Under the pieces are notes generated by a model. It was not told where the DNA came from. It did no database searches and saw only the letters and a program-made list of their open reading frames with translations. The position numbers were made by a program, and so were the translations under genes. From JBCCOW01 sp038749105 (lineage in GTDB: Bacteria > Planctomycetota > Phycisphaerae > Phycisphaerales > Phycisphaeraceae), in the NCBI GenBank assembly GCA_038749105.1, contig JBCDIM010000035.1:1-37912 (forward strand): a stretch of DNA of 37,912 nucleotides. The letters run 5' to 3'. Shown here piece after piece: positions 15,260 through 25,783 of this stretch. Numbering within the stretch: position 1 is the stretch's first letter; each line of letters begins with the position of its first letter.

Positions 15260-16183
15260 GTGCCGTATCACGCAAGCGCTGCCCGACAAGCAGGCGTCGA
15301 ATATCCTTGGCCCGCGCTGAGCACCATCGCTGCTTTCTCGCTCGCTTCCGCCTTGGAACGCTCGCCCCTCCCCGCACAGGCCGCCCCCGTGACCGACCCG
15401 ACATTGCCCACCTCCGCCGTCTACCGCCAAACCCCCCAGGCCACACTCGAGCTCTACTTCGACTACCCCGAAGGCCACACCCCCGACGCCAACGCCCCCG
15501 CCATCCTCTTCTTCTTCGGCGGCGGCTGGGTCCGGGGCAGCCACACCCACTTCCAAGAACAGGCCCGCCACCTCGCCGACCGCGGCCTCGTCGCCGTCAC
15601 CGCCGACTACCGCATCCAAGCCCAGCACGGCACCACGCCCTTCGACTGCCTCACCGACGCCATCAACGCGATGCGCTACCTCCGGCAACACGCCGACGCA
15701 CTCGGCCTCGACCCCAAATGCATCGGTGCTGCGGGCGGCTCCGCCGGCGGCCACCTCGCCATCTCGCTCTCCACTGTCACCGCCCCCGACCTCATCCCCA
15801 ATGAGCCTCAAGCCCTCGCCGACGCCCCCTTCCACCCCGACGCCCTGGTCCTCTTCAACCCCGTCTACGACAACGGGCCCACCGGCTACGCCCACAACCG
15901 CATCGGCGACCGCTACACCGACTTCTCCCCCGCCCACAATCTCCACGCCGACATGCCCCCCACCCTCGTCCTCCTCGGCGACCAGGACAACCTCATCCCC
16001 GTCGCCACCGCCGAGCGCGTCCGCGACCGCATGACCGAACTCGGCGTCCGCAGCGAACTCATCGTCTACCCCAACCAGGCCCACGGCTTCTTCAACCGCC
16101 GCGCTGACGACGACACCATGTTCCAGGCCACGCTCCAGGCCATGGACACTTTCCTCTTCTCCCTCGGCTGGCTGTCTCACTAA
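15260..16183 (+). CDS. Alpha/beta hydrolase, acetylesterase-like
   Basis: A 307-residue protein with the esterase/lipase pattern: oxyanion-hole block FFFGGGWVRGS, nucleophile in AAGGSAGGHLA, acid in LLGDQDNLIPV and histidine in YPNQAHGFFN, so the triad is complete. Families of this kind often remove acetyl or feruloyl groups from polysaccharides. The stretch LSTIAAFSLASAL before PAQAAP may be a signal peptide, but the GTG at 15260 places it unusually far from the N-terminus, so the start is uncertain. Confidence 0.85.
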   Translation: MPYHASAARQAGVEYPWPALSTIAAFSLASALERSPLPAQAAPVTDPTLPTSAVYRQTPQATLELYFDYPEGHTPDANAPAILFFFGGGWVRGSHTHFQEQARHLADRGLVAVTADYRIQAQHGTTPFDCLTDAINAMRYLRQHADALGLDPKCIGAAGGSAGGHLAISLSTVTAPDLIPNEPQALADAPFHPDALVLFNPVYDNGPTGYAHNRIGDRYTDFSPAHNLHADMPPTLVLLGDQDNLIPVATAERVRDRMTELGVRSELIVYPNQAHGFFNRRADDDTMFQATLQAMDTFLFSLGWLSH

Positions 16184-16225
16184 AAACAACCTTGTTCGTA
16201 AGGCCCAACCACACATCCCACTTCA

Positions 16226-17578
16226 TCACGACCGCCCCGTCCACCCCCGCACCACCGCCGCCGACCACTCCGCCACGTCGCACAACGACTCCCCGACCGG
16301 CAAATGCAACAACGCCGTCAGCCCCCACACCACCAACACCAGCAGCGTCGCAGGAAAAGCAAAAAACCGTGCCACCACCCACGCCGCGCAAAACGATCGC
16401 TGGATCCGATTATGGTCCGGTGATAACAGTGTCCGCCGCGCCCACCCCCGCCCCGGCAGCGGCTGCAGCACAAACGCCCCGATCGCCAGCACGAAGTGCC
16501 CCGCCGTCGGCAGCAACGTCGTTACCAGCATCGCTGTCACCGCCAGCCCCGCCCCCAGCGGCGCCTCCCGCGCCGCATCCAGATACAGCCGGACATCCGT
16601 AGACGACTCCGCCGCACCCAACAGTGCATTCAGCAGTTCGACCGCTGCCGGCAACGCCACCGCCAGGCCCAGGAGCAGCCCCAGCGCCGCCAGCAAGTCC
16701 AACACCGCATCCCGCAGGCCCACCCAGCGCCCCGCCCCGGGACGCACAATCAAGCCCAGCAGCTTCCGGCTCACCCCCCACGACAGCCAGTCAAATAACC
16801 CGTTGAGCACAGGCAGAACGATCAACAATGCCGCGTATGACCACAGAATGGGTGAAGCTGCGACTCCGGCTTCGCCTGCGAATACGCCTCCGACTGTGAA
16901 TACGAATACGACTGAAACCGCGACTGCGACTGTGATTGCGGCTGCGAATACGACTGCTGATGCGACTGCGCCTGCAACTGCGCCTATACCCGCGGTAGCG
17001 AATATTAATGACATGCCTGCAATCAAAAAACCCATTTGCAGGCAAAGACCAACCCACCACCGTCTACGTCGAAACCAGACATCCACCCCCGCCAACCCGA
17101 TCCGTGCGAAAACGCGTCCCCTTGCCTCATTGTTCATTCCCAGAACAAGTAAGACAATGCCCAAGACCATCCCGAGAATTACCACCACACGCCATCCAAA
17201 CGCGACCTCCGGCAGCACGGCCTCGCCGGCCATTTCTCCTGGGCCACCCAGCACCCAGCCCAGCATCAGCACCACCACCGGATACACCAACGCCACCAGC
17301 AGGCAATGTTCTAGTGCCCACCAGCCAAACGGCCGGTCCCCGTACCACGCCGCGACCCGGCCCAGCAGCCACCCCAGCATCCCCCGGTAATACCCCTCCG
17401 GCTTGCGGGCCAGCCACCCCGCCACCATCTTGCAGCCGCTGTCGCCTTCCGAGGCCGGCCTCAGCCCCGCTCTCAGGAACCCACGGCCCAACCCCGCGAC
17501 AAACCACACCGCCAGCAGCAGGTGCCCCTGCCACGCCCACTCATGCACCCGCACAACGGTCCACAACACCTCCGGCAT
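16226..17578 (-). CDS. Large polytopic membrane protein, unknown
   Basis: A 450-residue protein with roughly ten hydrophobic segments; I do not recognise its family. Conserved-looking polar residues lie between helices (EHCLLVALVYP, HFVLAIGAFVLQPLPGRGW and LLSPDHNRIQRSF). Residues ~199-240 (AVAGAVASAVVFAAA, then TVAVAVSVVFVF) are encoded by a degenerate hexanucleotide repeat with lower GC than the rest of the gene. The ATG at 17578 lies 108 bases from the divergent mutS start. Confidence 0.7.
   Translation of the reverse strand: MPEVLWTVVRVHEWAWQGHLLLAVWFVAGLGRGFLRAGLRPASEGDSGCKMVAGWLARKPEGYYRGMLGWLLGRVAAWYGDRPFGWWALEHCLLVALVYPVVVLMLGWVLGGPGEMAGEAVLPEVAFGWRVVVILGMVLGIVLLVLGMNNEARGRVFARIGLAGVDVWFRRRRWWVGLCLQMGFLIAGMSLIFATAGIGAVAGAVASAVVFAAAITVAVAVSVVFVFTVGGVFAGEAGVAASPILWSYAALLIVLPVLNGLFDWLSWGVSRKLLGLIVRPGAGRWVGLRDAVLDLLAALGLLLGLAVALPAAVELLNALLGAAESSTDVRLYLDAAREAPLGAGLAVTAMLVTTLLPTAGHFVLAIGAFVLQPLPGRGWARRTLLSPDHNRIQRSFCAAWVVARFFAFPATLLVLVVWGLTALLHLPVGESLCDVAEWSAAVVRGWTGRS
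16860..16985. repeat. Degenerate hexanucleotide repeat, consensus GCGACT
   Basis: About 21 consecutive 6-bp units (GCGACT, GCGAAT, ACGACT, GCGCCT and the like) fill this stretch without a break. It lies inside the membrane protein gene and builds a dipeptide-like Ala/Val helix. GC content is visibly lower than in the flanks. Confidence 0.75.
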
Positions 17579-17627
17579 CGCCCCAATTTACCGACACGCC
17601 CAAACGCACGAAACTCACCCCGCCCCT

Positions 17628-17656
17628 CTCCGTGAACTCCGTGCCTCCGTGGTGAA
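17628..17656. repeat. Short-period repeat upstream of mutS
   Basis: CTCCGTGAA, CTCCGTGC, CTCCGTGG and then TGAA form an 8-9 bp period array ending 30 bases before the mutS ATG. It lies in the shared mutS/membrane-protein upstream region. Confidence 0.75.
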
Positions 17657-17686
17657 CGACCCGATCACCACGCTACCCTGTCAGCC

Positions 17687-20323
<2,637 letters not shown>

Positions 20324-20385
20324 CCGCCCGTGCGTTGGGCGGCCACCCGGATAGGATGCAACCGCCGCACCGCGATGGACCCCCC

Positions 20386-20967
20386 ATGGAAGACGACGCC
20401 CTCCGCCAGCAGCTCGCCGACGCCGCACGCCAGCTGTGGACCCGCGGCCTCCTCAACGGTGCCGCCGGGCTTGTCACCGTCGAAGCCCACCGCCGACGCT
20501 ACCTCGTCCCACGGACTGGCGACCGCCGTGCCACCCTCAACCCGGTCCGGCTGATCCAGGTCGACCTCGACGGGCACGCCCCCGACGACCCCGCTCACGA
20601 CCTGCCCCCCGCGTTGTGGCTGCCCCACAAACTCGTCTACCAGGCCTCGGCCAACCACCCGCCCTCCACTCCCGACAGCCGCGACCCCCGCATCACCTGT
20701 GCGACCGTACTGGTTCAACCCCCGAGCGTTCTCGCACTCGCCCGCCTCCGTGACGATGCCGCCCAACCCATCACGCTGCCCGGCCGAGCCCCGATCCCGG
20801 TCGTCGACCCCGAGAACCATACGGCTCTCGAAGCCGCCCTTGCCGAGGGGCGAGCCGTCGTGCTCTACGAGCAGGGGCTGTTCCTCGCAGGCCCCTCGCT
20901 CGACCGTGTCCTCGACCGGGCTGAGACGCTTGAAGCCGCCGCCCGCCTCGACCTGCTCACAAGTTAA
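20386..20967 (+). CDS. Class II aldolase/adducin-like protein lacking catalytic histidines
   Basis: A 193-residue protein. The N-terminal LWTRGLLNGAAGLVTVE, followed by YLVPRTG, and the C-terminal block AVVLYEQGLFLAGPSLDRVLDRAETLEAAARL follow the class II aldolase/adducin domain. In active enzymes the latter reads HG where this protein has Q163-G164, and the central HxH is also absent (CATVLVQPPSVLA). It is therefore probably not a metal-dependent aldolase. ATG 20386 is chosen; ATG 20356 would add ten residues. It lies 62 bases after mutS. Confidence 0.6.
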   Translation: MEDDALRQQLADAARQLWTRGLLNGAAGLVTVEAHRRRYLVPRTGDRRATLNPVRLIQVDLDGHAPDDPAHDLPPALWLPHKLVYQASANHPPSTPDSRDPRITCATVLVQPPSVLALARLRDDAAQPITLPGRAPIPVVDPENHTALEAALAEGRAVVLYEQGLFLAGPSLDRVLDRAETLEAAARLDLLTS

Positions 20968-20981
20968 AACACCCCCCCTTT

Positions 20982-20994
20982 AGCCCTGGGCTCC
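20982..20994. repeat. Short AGCCC/GGGCTCC palindrome before nth
   Basis: AGCCCTGGGCTCC shows the two ends of the priA palindrome family with the middle missing. It lies in the 51-base gap between the aldolase-like gene and nth. It may be a deletion derivative or chance. Confidence 0.35.
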
Positions 20995-21018
20995 GCCCAA
21001 AGACACTCTGCTGACCGG

Positions 21019-21699
21019 ATGCCCAAAGCCAAAGCCAAAGCCGCTCCTATCCCCAAAGCCCCCGAGCCCGCGCGTCGCCGCGCCGCCCGCATCTACAAGA
21101 AGCTCCACGAGCGTTACCCCGACGCCCACTGCGCCCTGATCCACTCCAACCCCTTCGAACTGCTCGTCGCCACCATCCTCTCGGCTCAGTGCACCGACAA
21201 CCTCGTCAACCAGGTCACCCCCAGCCTCTTCCAGGCCCTGCCCACCCCCGAGGCCATGGCCGATGCCGAGCTCGCCACCATCGAATCCCTCATCAACCGC
21301 GTCAACTTCTGGCGCAACAAGTCCAAGTCCCTCCACGGCATGGCCCGCCGCCTGGTCGACGTCTACGACAGCCAAGTGCCCCAAACAATCGAGGACCTGA
21401 TCACCCTCCCCGGCGCCGCCCGCAAGACCGCGAATGTTGTCCTCGGCAACGCGTTCAACATCAACCACGGCGTCGTCGTCGACACCCACGTCGCCCGCAT
21501 CTCCAAACGCTTCGGCCTCACGCAGCACACCGACCCCAAAAAAATCGAGCCCGACCTCATGGCCCTGTTCCCCCGAAAGAACTGGACCATGCTCGCCCAC
21601 CTGATGATCTACCACGGCCGAGCCGCCTGCAAAGCCCGCCACGGCCTCTGCCAAGACGACGCGATCTGCAAGGCCTACTGCTGCGATGCAAAACACTGA
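21019..21699 (+). CDS. nth: Endonuclease III (DNA glycosylase/AP lyase)
   Basis: A 226-residue base-excision repair enzyme removing oxidised pyrimidines. The helix-hairpin-helix LPGAARKTANV holds the catalytic lysine K136, and D155 in VVVDTHVARI is the catalytic aspartate. A basic N-terminal tail (KAKAKAAP) precedes the domain. Two oddities: the hairpin reads LPGAARK instead of the usual LPGVGRK, and the C-terminal cysteines are spaced C204-x6-C211-x5-C217-x3-C221-C222 rather than the usual C-x6-C-x2-C-x5-C of the Fe-S cluster. Confidence 0.95.
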   Translation: MPKAKAKAAPIPKAPEPARRRAARIYKKLHERYPDAHCALIHSNPFELLVATILSAQCTDNLVNQVTPSLFQALPTPEAMADAELATIESLINRVNFWRNKSKSLHGMARRLVDVYDSQVPQTIEDLITLPGAARKTANVVLGNAFNINHGVVVDTHVARISKRFGLTQHTDPKKIEPDLMALFPRKNWTMLAHLMIYHGRAACKARHGLCQDDAICKAYCCDAKH

Positions 21700-21728
21700 A
21701 CTTCATATCTCACCATGGAGTCCCGACG

Positions 21729-22199
21729 ATGACCGACTACGCCATGAAACATCCACCTGCGATCGGCCACGCCCGGACGTTCGTCACTGGACATAACCCG
21801 GGCCAGACGGGGCATTGCCTGCTCTACGGCCCCGATACCGCCGGGTCGCTTTCCGTCTCCGTGGCTAAGCTCAAAAAAGATTCTCAAGCACCGCTACACG
21901 AATACAGCCGCGAAGACGAAACGTTCTACGTCATCTCCGGCGAACTCGACGCCCGAGTCGGCGACAACCACCACACCCTCCGGGCCGGCGATGCGATCTT
22001 CCTGCCCCGCGGCCTCAGGCACCGACTCCGCTGCCTCAGCGATGAGGCCCAGGTTCTCATGCTGATCCACCGGCCAGGACTCGAGCATTTCTTCGACGAA
22101 GTGGACCAGGCCATTGCCAATGGCCCGGCCGACCCTACAAAGATGCAAGAAATCGCCCAACGCTACGGTGTCACGATTTTTCCCGACGACGAAGCTTAG
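21729..22199 (+). CDS. Cupin-domain protein
   Basis: A 156-residue single-domain cupin. The first motif is PLHEYSREDETFYVISGEL (H and E metal ligands) and the second is LRAGDAIFLPRGLRHRL. Such proteins bind a metal and act as small-molecule enzymes or sensors; the substrate cannot be read from the sequence. GGAG lies upstream of ATG 21729. It starts 29 bases after nth, so it is probably cotranscribed. Confidence 0.85.
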   Translation: MTDYAMKHPPAIGHARTFVTGHNPGQTGHCLLYGPDTAGSLSVSVAKLKKDSQAPLHEYSREDETFYVISGELDARVGDNHHTLRAGDAIFLPRGLRHRLRCLSDEAQVLMLIHRPGLEHFFDEVDQAIANGPADPTKMQEIAQRYGVTIFPDDEA

Positions 22200-22250
22200 C
22201 CATCAATCGCAGGGCGACTCTCGGTATACCAACCAACTCGTCAACCAAGC

Positions 22251-22267
22251 GGCGATCTCCCATCGCC
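22251..22267. terminator. Weak hairpin between cupin and argC stops
   Basis: GGCGAT and ATCGCC form a 6-bp stem with a CTCCC loop in the 79-base gap between convergent genes. No T run follows on either strand, so termination is doubtful. Confidence 0.3.
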
Positions 22268-22278
22268 GGCTAGACGCT

Positions 22279-23331
22279 TTAACGAAGCCCCAGCGTCTCA
22301 TCCATCTCGAACACGGCATTCATGTTCTGCACCGCCTGGCCCGACGCGCCCTTGATCAGGTTGTCCTCGGCCGCGAAGACGACAATCCGCTGCGACTCAC
22401 CGACCGCAACGAGGCGGACAGCGAGGTCCACATAGTTCGTCCCCGAAACATACCGCGTGTCCGGCAACCCGCCATCAGCCATCGGCTTGAACCGGACAAA
22501 GGGCTCCTCCCGATACGCATCTTCGAATGCTTCTTCTAGCTCGGCCTGCGTGACCTCGGGGTCGTGCGGTTCGAGGTAGACGGTGGCGAGGATGCCGACC
22601 TCGATCGGCAGCAGGTGTGGGACGAAGAGCGGCGTGATCGGGTGGCCCGCGACACGGGTGAGGGTCTGGCCGATCTCGGGCTGGTGGCGGTGGCCGCCGA
22701 TGGAGCCGTAGGCCCGGTAGCTGCCCCACATCTCGGGGAAGTGTGAGGCGGCGGTGGCTTTTCGGCCGGCACCGCTGACGCCGGAAGCGGCGTTGATGGT
22801 GACGGGGTCGGGCTTGATCAGGCTGTGGCTGAGCAGGGGTGCGACGGCGAGGGCGGAGGCGGTGGGGTAGCAGCCGGGGTTGGCAACGAGCATGGCGCCC
22901 GGGAGGTCGGCGCGGAAGAGCTCGGGCAGGCCGTAGACCGCGTCCTTGAGGTTGGCCCGGTCGGTGTGTTCGACCTGGTAGACCGACTCGTAGAGGTCGG
23001 CGTCACTGATGCGGTAGTCGGCGGAGAGGTCGATCACCCGCACCCCCGCGTCGAGCAGCCCGGGCACCACCGCCATCGCCGCCCGGTGCGGCAGCGCGAG
23101 GAACGCCACGTCGGCCGCCGCTGCGATGGCCTCCACATCGATCGGCCGGCACTGGGCCACCTCGTCGGGCAGCCGGCCCGCCAGCTTCGGGAACTCGTCC
23201 CGCAGGTCCGGCAGGGTCTCCCGGTGGCTGCCGAGGTACGTCAGCTCCGCCCGCGGGTGTCGCAACAGCAGCTCCACCAGGTGGTAACCCGTGTAGCCCG
23301 TGGGGCCGATGATCGCTGCTCGCACGTCCAT
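22279..23331 (-). CDS. argC: N-acetyl-gamma-glutamyl-phosphate reductase
   Basis: A 350-residue NADP-dependent enzyme of arginine synthesis that reduces N-acetylglutamyl phosphate to the semialdehyde. The dinucleotide loop AAIIGPTGYTGYHLVELL starts at residue 5, the catalytic cysteine is C154 in ANPGCYPTA, and LPHRAAM and GVSGAGRKA are typical. Length is normal. ATG 23331 places the Rossmann strand at the N-terminus; no Shine-Dalgarno is visible. It is divergent from the Hsp20 gene. No other arg gene is present in the window. Confidence 0.95.
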   Translation of the reverse strand: MDVRAAIIGPTGYTGYHLVELLLRHPRAELTYLGSHRETLPDLRDEFPKLAGRLPDEVAQCRPIDVEAIAAAADVAFLALPHRAAMAVVPGLLDAGVRVIDLSADYRISDADLYESVYQVEHTDRANLKDAVYGLPELFRADLPGAMLVANPGCYPTASALAVAPLLSHSLIKPDPVTINAASGVSGAGRKATAASHFPEMWGSYRAYGSIGGHRHQPEIGQTLTRVAGHPITPLFVPHLLPIEVGILATVYLEPHDPEVTQAELEEAFEDAYREEPFVRFKPMADGGLPDTRYVSGTNYVDLAVRLVAVGESQRIVVFAAEDNLIKGASGQAVQNMNAVFEMDETLGLR

Positions 23332-23423
23332 GGCTGCATCATGACCGCCGTCCGGCCCACTGGCAATCAGCCTAAACTCCATGCCCTGGGGCCGATTTCG
23401 CATATCCGTACTTCAAATATGCC

Positions 23424-23449
23424 ATTTTGGCACCATCTGTGCCCAAAAT
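23424..23449. promoter_or_regulatory. Near-perfect inverted repeat upstream of hsp20
   Basis: ATTTTGGCAC (23424-23433) and GTGCCCAAAAT (23439-23449) are complementary apart from one extra G. The same bases contain a second GG-N10-GC sigma-54-like pattern starting TGGCAC. It could be an activator site or an alternative promoter. Confidence 0.5.
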
Positions 23450-23472
23450 ACGTCCTGACGGCGCAATATTCG

Positions 23473-23488
23473 TGGCATACCCCTTGCA
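23473..23488 (+). promoter_or_regulatory. Sigma-54 promoter of the Hsp20 gene
   Basis: TGGCATACCCCTTGCA matches the -24/-12 consensus, with GG and GC separated by exactly 10 bases and TTGCA intact. The start would lie near 23500, about 56 bases before the ATG. Confidence 0.75.
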
Positions 23489-23555
23489 TCTCCCTTCGTG
23501 AATGCGGCGCAGTGTGCCCCGCAAACTCAATGTCTGGCACTCAAGGAGTCCCACC

Positions 23556-23972
23556 ATGTTCCCCACCCTCCGCAAAACCTTCGACTCGCCGTTCGACCTG
23601 ATCCGTGAAGTCGATCGGGCCCTGGGCAGCTACCACACCCCGGCCTTCCCCGTCGATATCCACGAGACCGGCGAGCACTTCGTCATCCAGGCCGACCTCC
23701 CCGGCTACCCCAAGGACCACATCGAGCTCAACCTCGACGGCAACGTCCTCGAACTCACCGCTAACCGCGTCGCTCCCGAAGCGTCCGACACCCCGGAAGG
23801 CCGCGGCGAACCCCGCGTCACCGAGCGCGTCTACGGCAAGGTCCAGCGCAGCTTCCGGCTGCCCGACACCGTCGACCCGAGCGCGATCGACGCCCAGGTC
23901 GCCGACGGCGTCCTCACCGTCACGCTCGGCAAGCGCGACGAGGTCAAGCCCCGACGTATCAGCGTCAACTAA
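23556..23972 (+). CDS. Small heat shock protein, Hsp20 family
   Basis: A 138-residue ATP-independent chaperone. An alpha-crystallin domain runs from about residue 30 (PVDIHETGEHFVIQADLPGY) to ADGVLTVTLGK, with the C-terminal RRISVN providing an I-x-V-like oligomerisation motif. AAGGAG lies 7 bases before ATG 23556. It has its own sigma-54 type promoter and a strong terminator, so it is a single-gene transcript. An activator protein with an AAA+ domain would be required for expression. Confidence 0.93.
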   Translation: MFPTLRKTFDSPFDLIREVDRALGSYHTPAFPVDIHETGEHFVIQADLPGYPKDHIELNLDGNVLELTANRVAPEASDTPEGRGEPRVTERVYGKVQRSFRLPDTVDPSAIDAQVADGVLTVTLGKRDEVKPRRISVN

Positions 23973-24001
23973 ACCCACGCGATCCCTTACTCCTTGTCCC
24001 T

Positions 24002-24034
24002 CGCCCCGCGGCCCCGTGCCGCGGGGCGTTTTTT
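24002..24034 (+). terminator. Intrinsic terminator of the Hsp20 gene
   Basis: CGCCCCGCGG and CCGCGGGGCG form a perfect 10-bp stem with a 7-base loop, followed by six T. Confidence 0.95.
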
Positions 24035-24117
24035 GTGCCACCCCCACTTCGGTCATAATCACGCGGCCCAGGGCGCTCGCCCCGACTCTAGCTCAACACC
24101 CTCCTTACTCATCCGCC

Positions 24118-25683
24118 ATGACCGACTCCCCATCCATCGACTCCACCCCGGCGTCCAAGCACGCCCGCTTCCTCTTCGCCACCTGCTTCGTCGCGCTCGT
24201 CGCCACCTCTTTCGCCTTCATGATCCGTGTCTTCAGTGCCGGCGACTGGGCGAAAGACTTCAACCTGAGTGAAACCGCGAAGGGTGAACTGCTGGGGGCG
24301 GGTATCTGGCCTTTCGCCATTAGCATCATCTTGTTTTCGCTGGTCATCGACCGGATTGGTTACGGCAAGGCGATGGCCTTTGCATTTGTTGCTCATGCCG
24401 CGTCGGCAGCCCTCACCGCGGTGGCCTGGGACTACTACTCGCTCTATGCCGCCAATGTCTTGGCCGCCCTTGCCGCGGGTGCGGTTGAGGCGGCGATCAA
24501 CCCCGTGATTGCTGCCATGTACCCGCGTGCCAAAACACTCTGGTTAAACATCCTTCACGCCGGCTGGCCGGGCGGGCTCATCCTCTGCGGGCTGCTCACC
24601 CTCTCGTTCAATCCCGGCGGGCCGTTCGAAGGCGTCTTCGGCGAGGCACCTTCATGGCGGATCAAGGCCATATTCCTGTTGCTGCCCACGCTGATCTACG
24701 GCTTCATGCTGCTGCGGGCGAAGTTCCCGGTCTCCGAGCGGGTCGCGGTAGGCGTGCCTTACCGCACGATGCTGCGTGAGTTCGGTGCGGGCGGCGCACT
24801 GATTGCATTCGGCCTGATCGGTATGCAGCTCGCGGCTGTGGCGGGCCTGCCGATCTGGAGCGGCTTCGCCGCCGCGTCCGTGGTCGCCGTCGTTTTTGGC
24901 ATCTGGACCGGATCGCTGGGTCGCCCCCTGTTCCTGTTCTTACTGCTGATCATGATCCTGCTTGCCACAACCGAAATCGGCACCGACGGCTGGATCCGCG
25001 ACCTGATGGGCCCGATCATGCAGGCCAACTTCGGGATCGACGGCGGATGGGTCCTGGTCTACACCGCGACGATCATGATGGTGCTCAGGCTCTTCGCCGG
25101 GCCCGTCACGCGCGTGCTCAATCCGCTCGGCATCCTGGCCGCCTCCTGCGTCTTTGCCGCCGCCGGGCTCTTCTTCCTCTCCGAAGCCCAAGGCAAGCTA
25201 CTCGTCCTCGCCGCGACGGTCTACGGGATTGGACAGACGTTCTTCTGGCCCACCACGCTGGGGCTTGTCGCCGAACGCTTTCCCAAGGGCGGGGCCCTCA
25301 CCCTCAATGCCGTCGCTGGCGTGGGCATGCTCGGTGTCGGCGTGCTGGGCTTCACATTCCTCGGCCAAATCCAAGACCACCACGCAGACCGACAGCTGGC
25401 CCAGCAGAACCCCGCTCTGCACCAGGCGCTGGCTCAGCCGCCGGCCCGCTCGGTCCTTGGCGCCTACCAACCCCTCGATGACAAAGAACTCAAACAACGA
25501 CCGAAAGAAGACCAGGCTCAGGTCACCGCCATCAAGAACGAGGCGAAGAAGCAAGCCTTAACGCAGGTCGCCGTCCTTCCTCTGATCATGCTTGCCTGCT
25601 ATCTCGCGCTGCTGGTCTACTTCAAGAAGCAAGGCGGCTACAAGGCGATCGACCTGACCCACGACCCATCCAACGGGCCCTAA
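24118..25683 (+). CDS. Major facilitator superfamily transporter
   Basis: A 521-residue membrane protein with about 12 predicted helices. It starts with a polar leader, then FLFATCFVALVATSFAFMIRVF and a loop with RIGYGKAM typical of the MFS A-motif region. A long hydrophilic segment (about residues 420-480, QIQDHHADRQL to IKNEAKKQA) separates the last two helices. The substrate is unknown. ATG 24118 follows the Hsp20 terminator by 83 bases. Confidence 0.85.
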   Translation: MTDSPSIDSTPASKHARFLFATCFVALVATSFAFMIRVFSAGDWAKDFNLSETAKGELLGAGIWPFAISIILFSLVIDRIGYGKAMAFAFVAHAASAALTAVAWDYYSLYAANVLAALAAGAVEAAINPVIAAMYPRAKTLWLNILHAGWPGGLILCGLLTLSFNPGGPFEGVFGEAPSWRIKAIFLLLPTLIYGFMLLRAKFPVSERVAVGVPYRTMLREFGAGGALIAFGLIGMQLAAVAGLPIWSGFAAASVVAVVFGIWTGSLGRPLFLFLLLIMILLATTEIGTDGWIRDLMGPIMQANFGIDGGWVLVYTATIMMVLRLFAGPVTRVLNPLGILAASCVFAAAGLFFLSEAQGKLLVLAATVYGIGQTFFWPTTLGLVAERFPKGGALTLNAVAGVGMLGVGVLGFTFLGQIQDHHADRQLAQQNPALHQALAQPPARSVLGAYQPLDDKELKQRPKEDQAQVTAIKNEAKKQALTQVAVLPLIMLACYLALLVYFKKQGGYKAIDLTHDPSNGP

Positions 25684-25783
25684 TCCGACACCGCTCTCAC
25701 CGAAGAAACACATCGCACAGCGTTTGCCGCGCCCGCAGACGCCACCTACCCTGCAGGCCTGCCAACCACCCCGCGAGCCTGCC

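Noticed and set aside
25684..25783. Glycine riboswitch before gcvT
   Set aside because: The 100-base gap is too short for the usual tandem element and shows none of its conserved segments.
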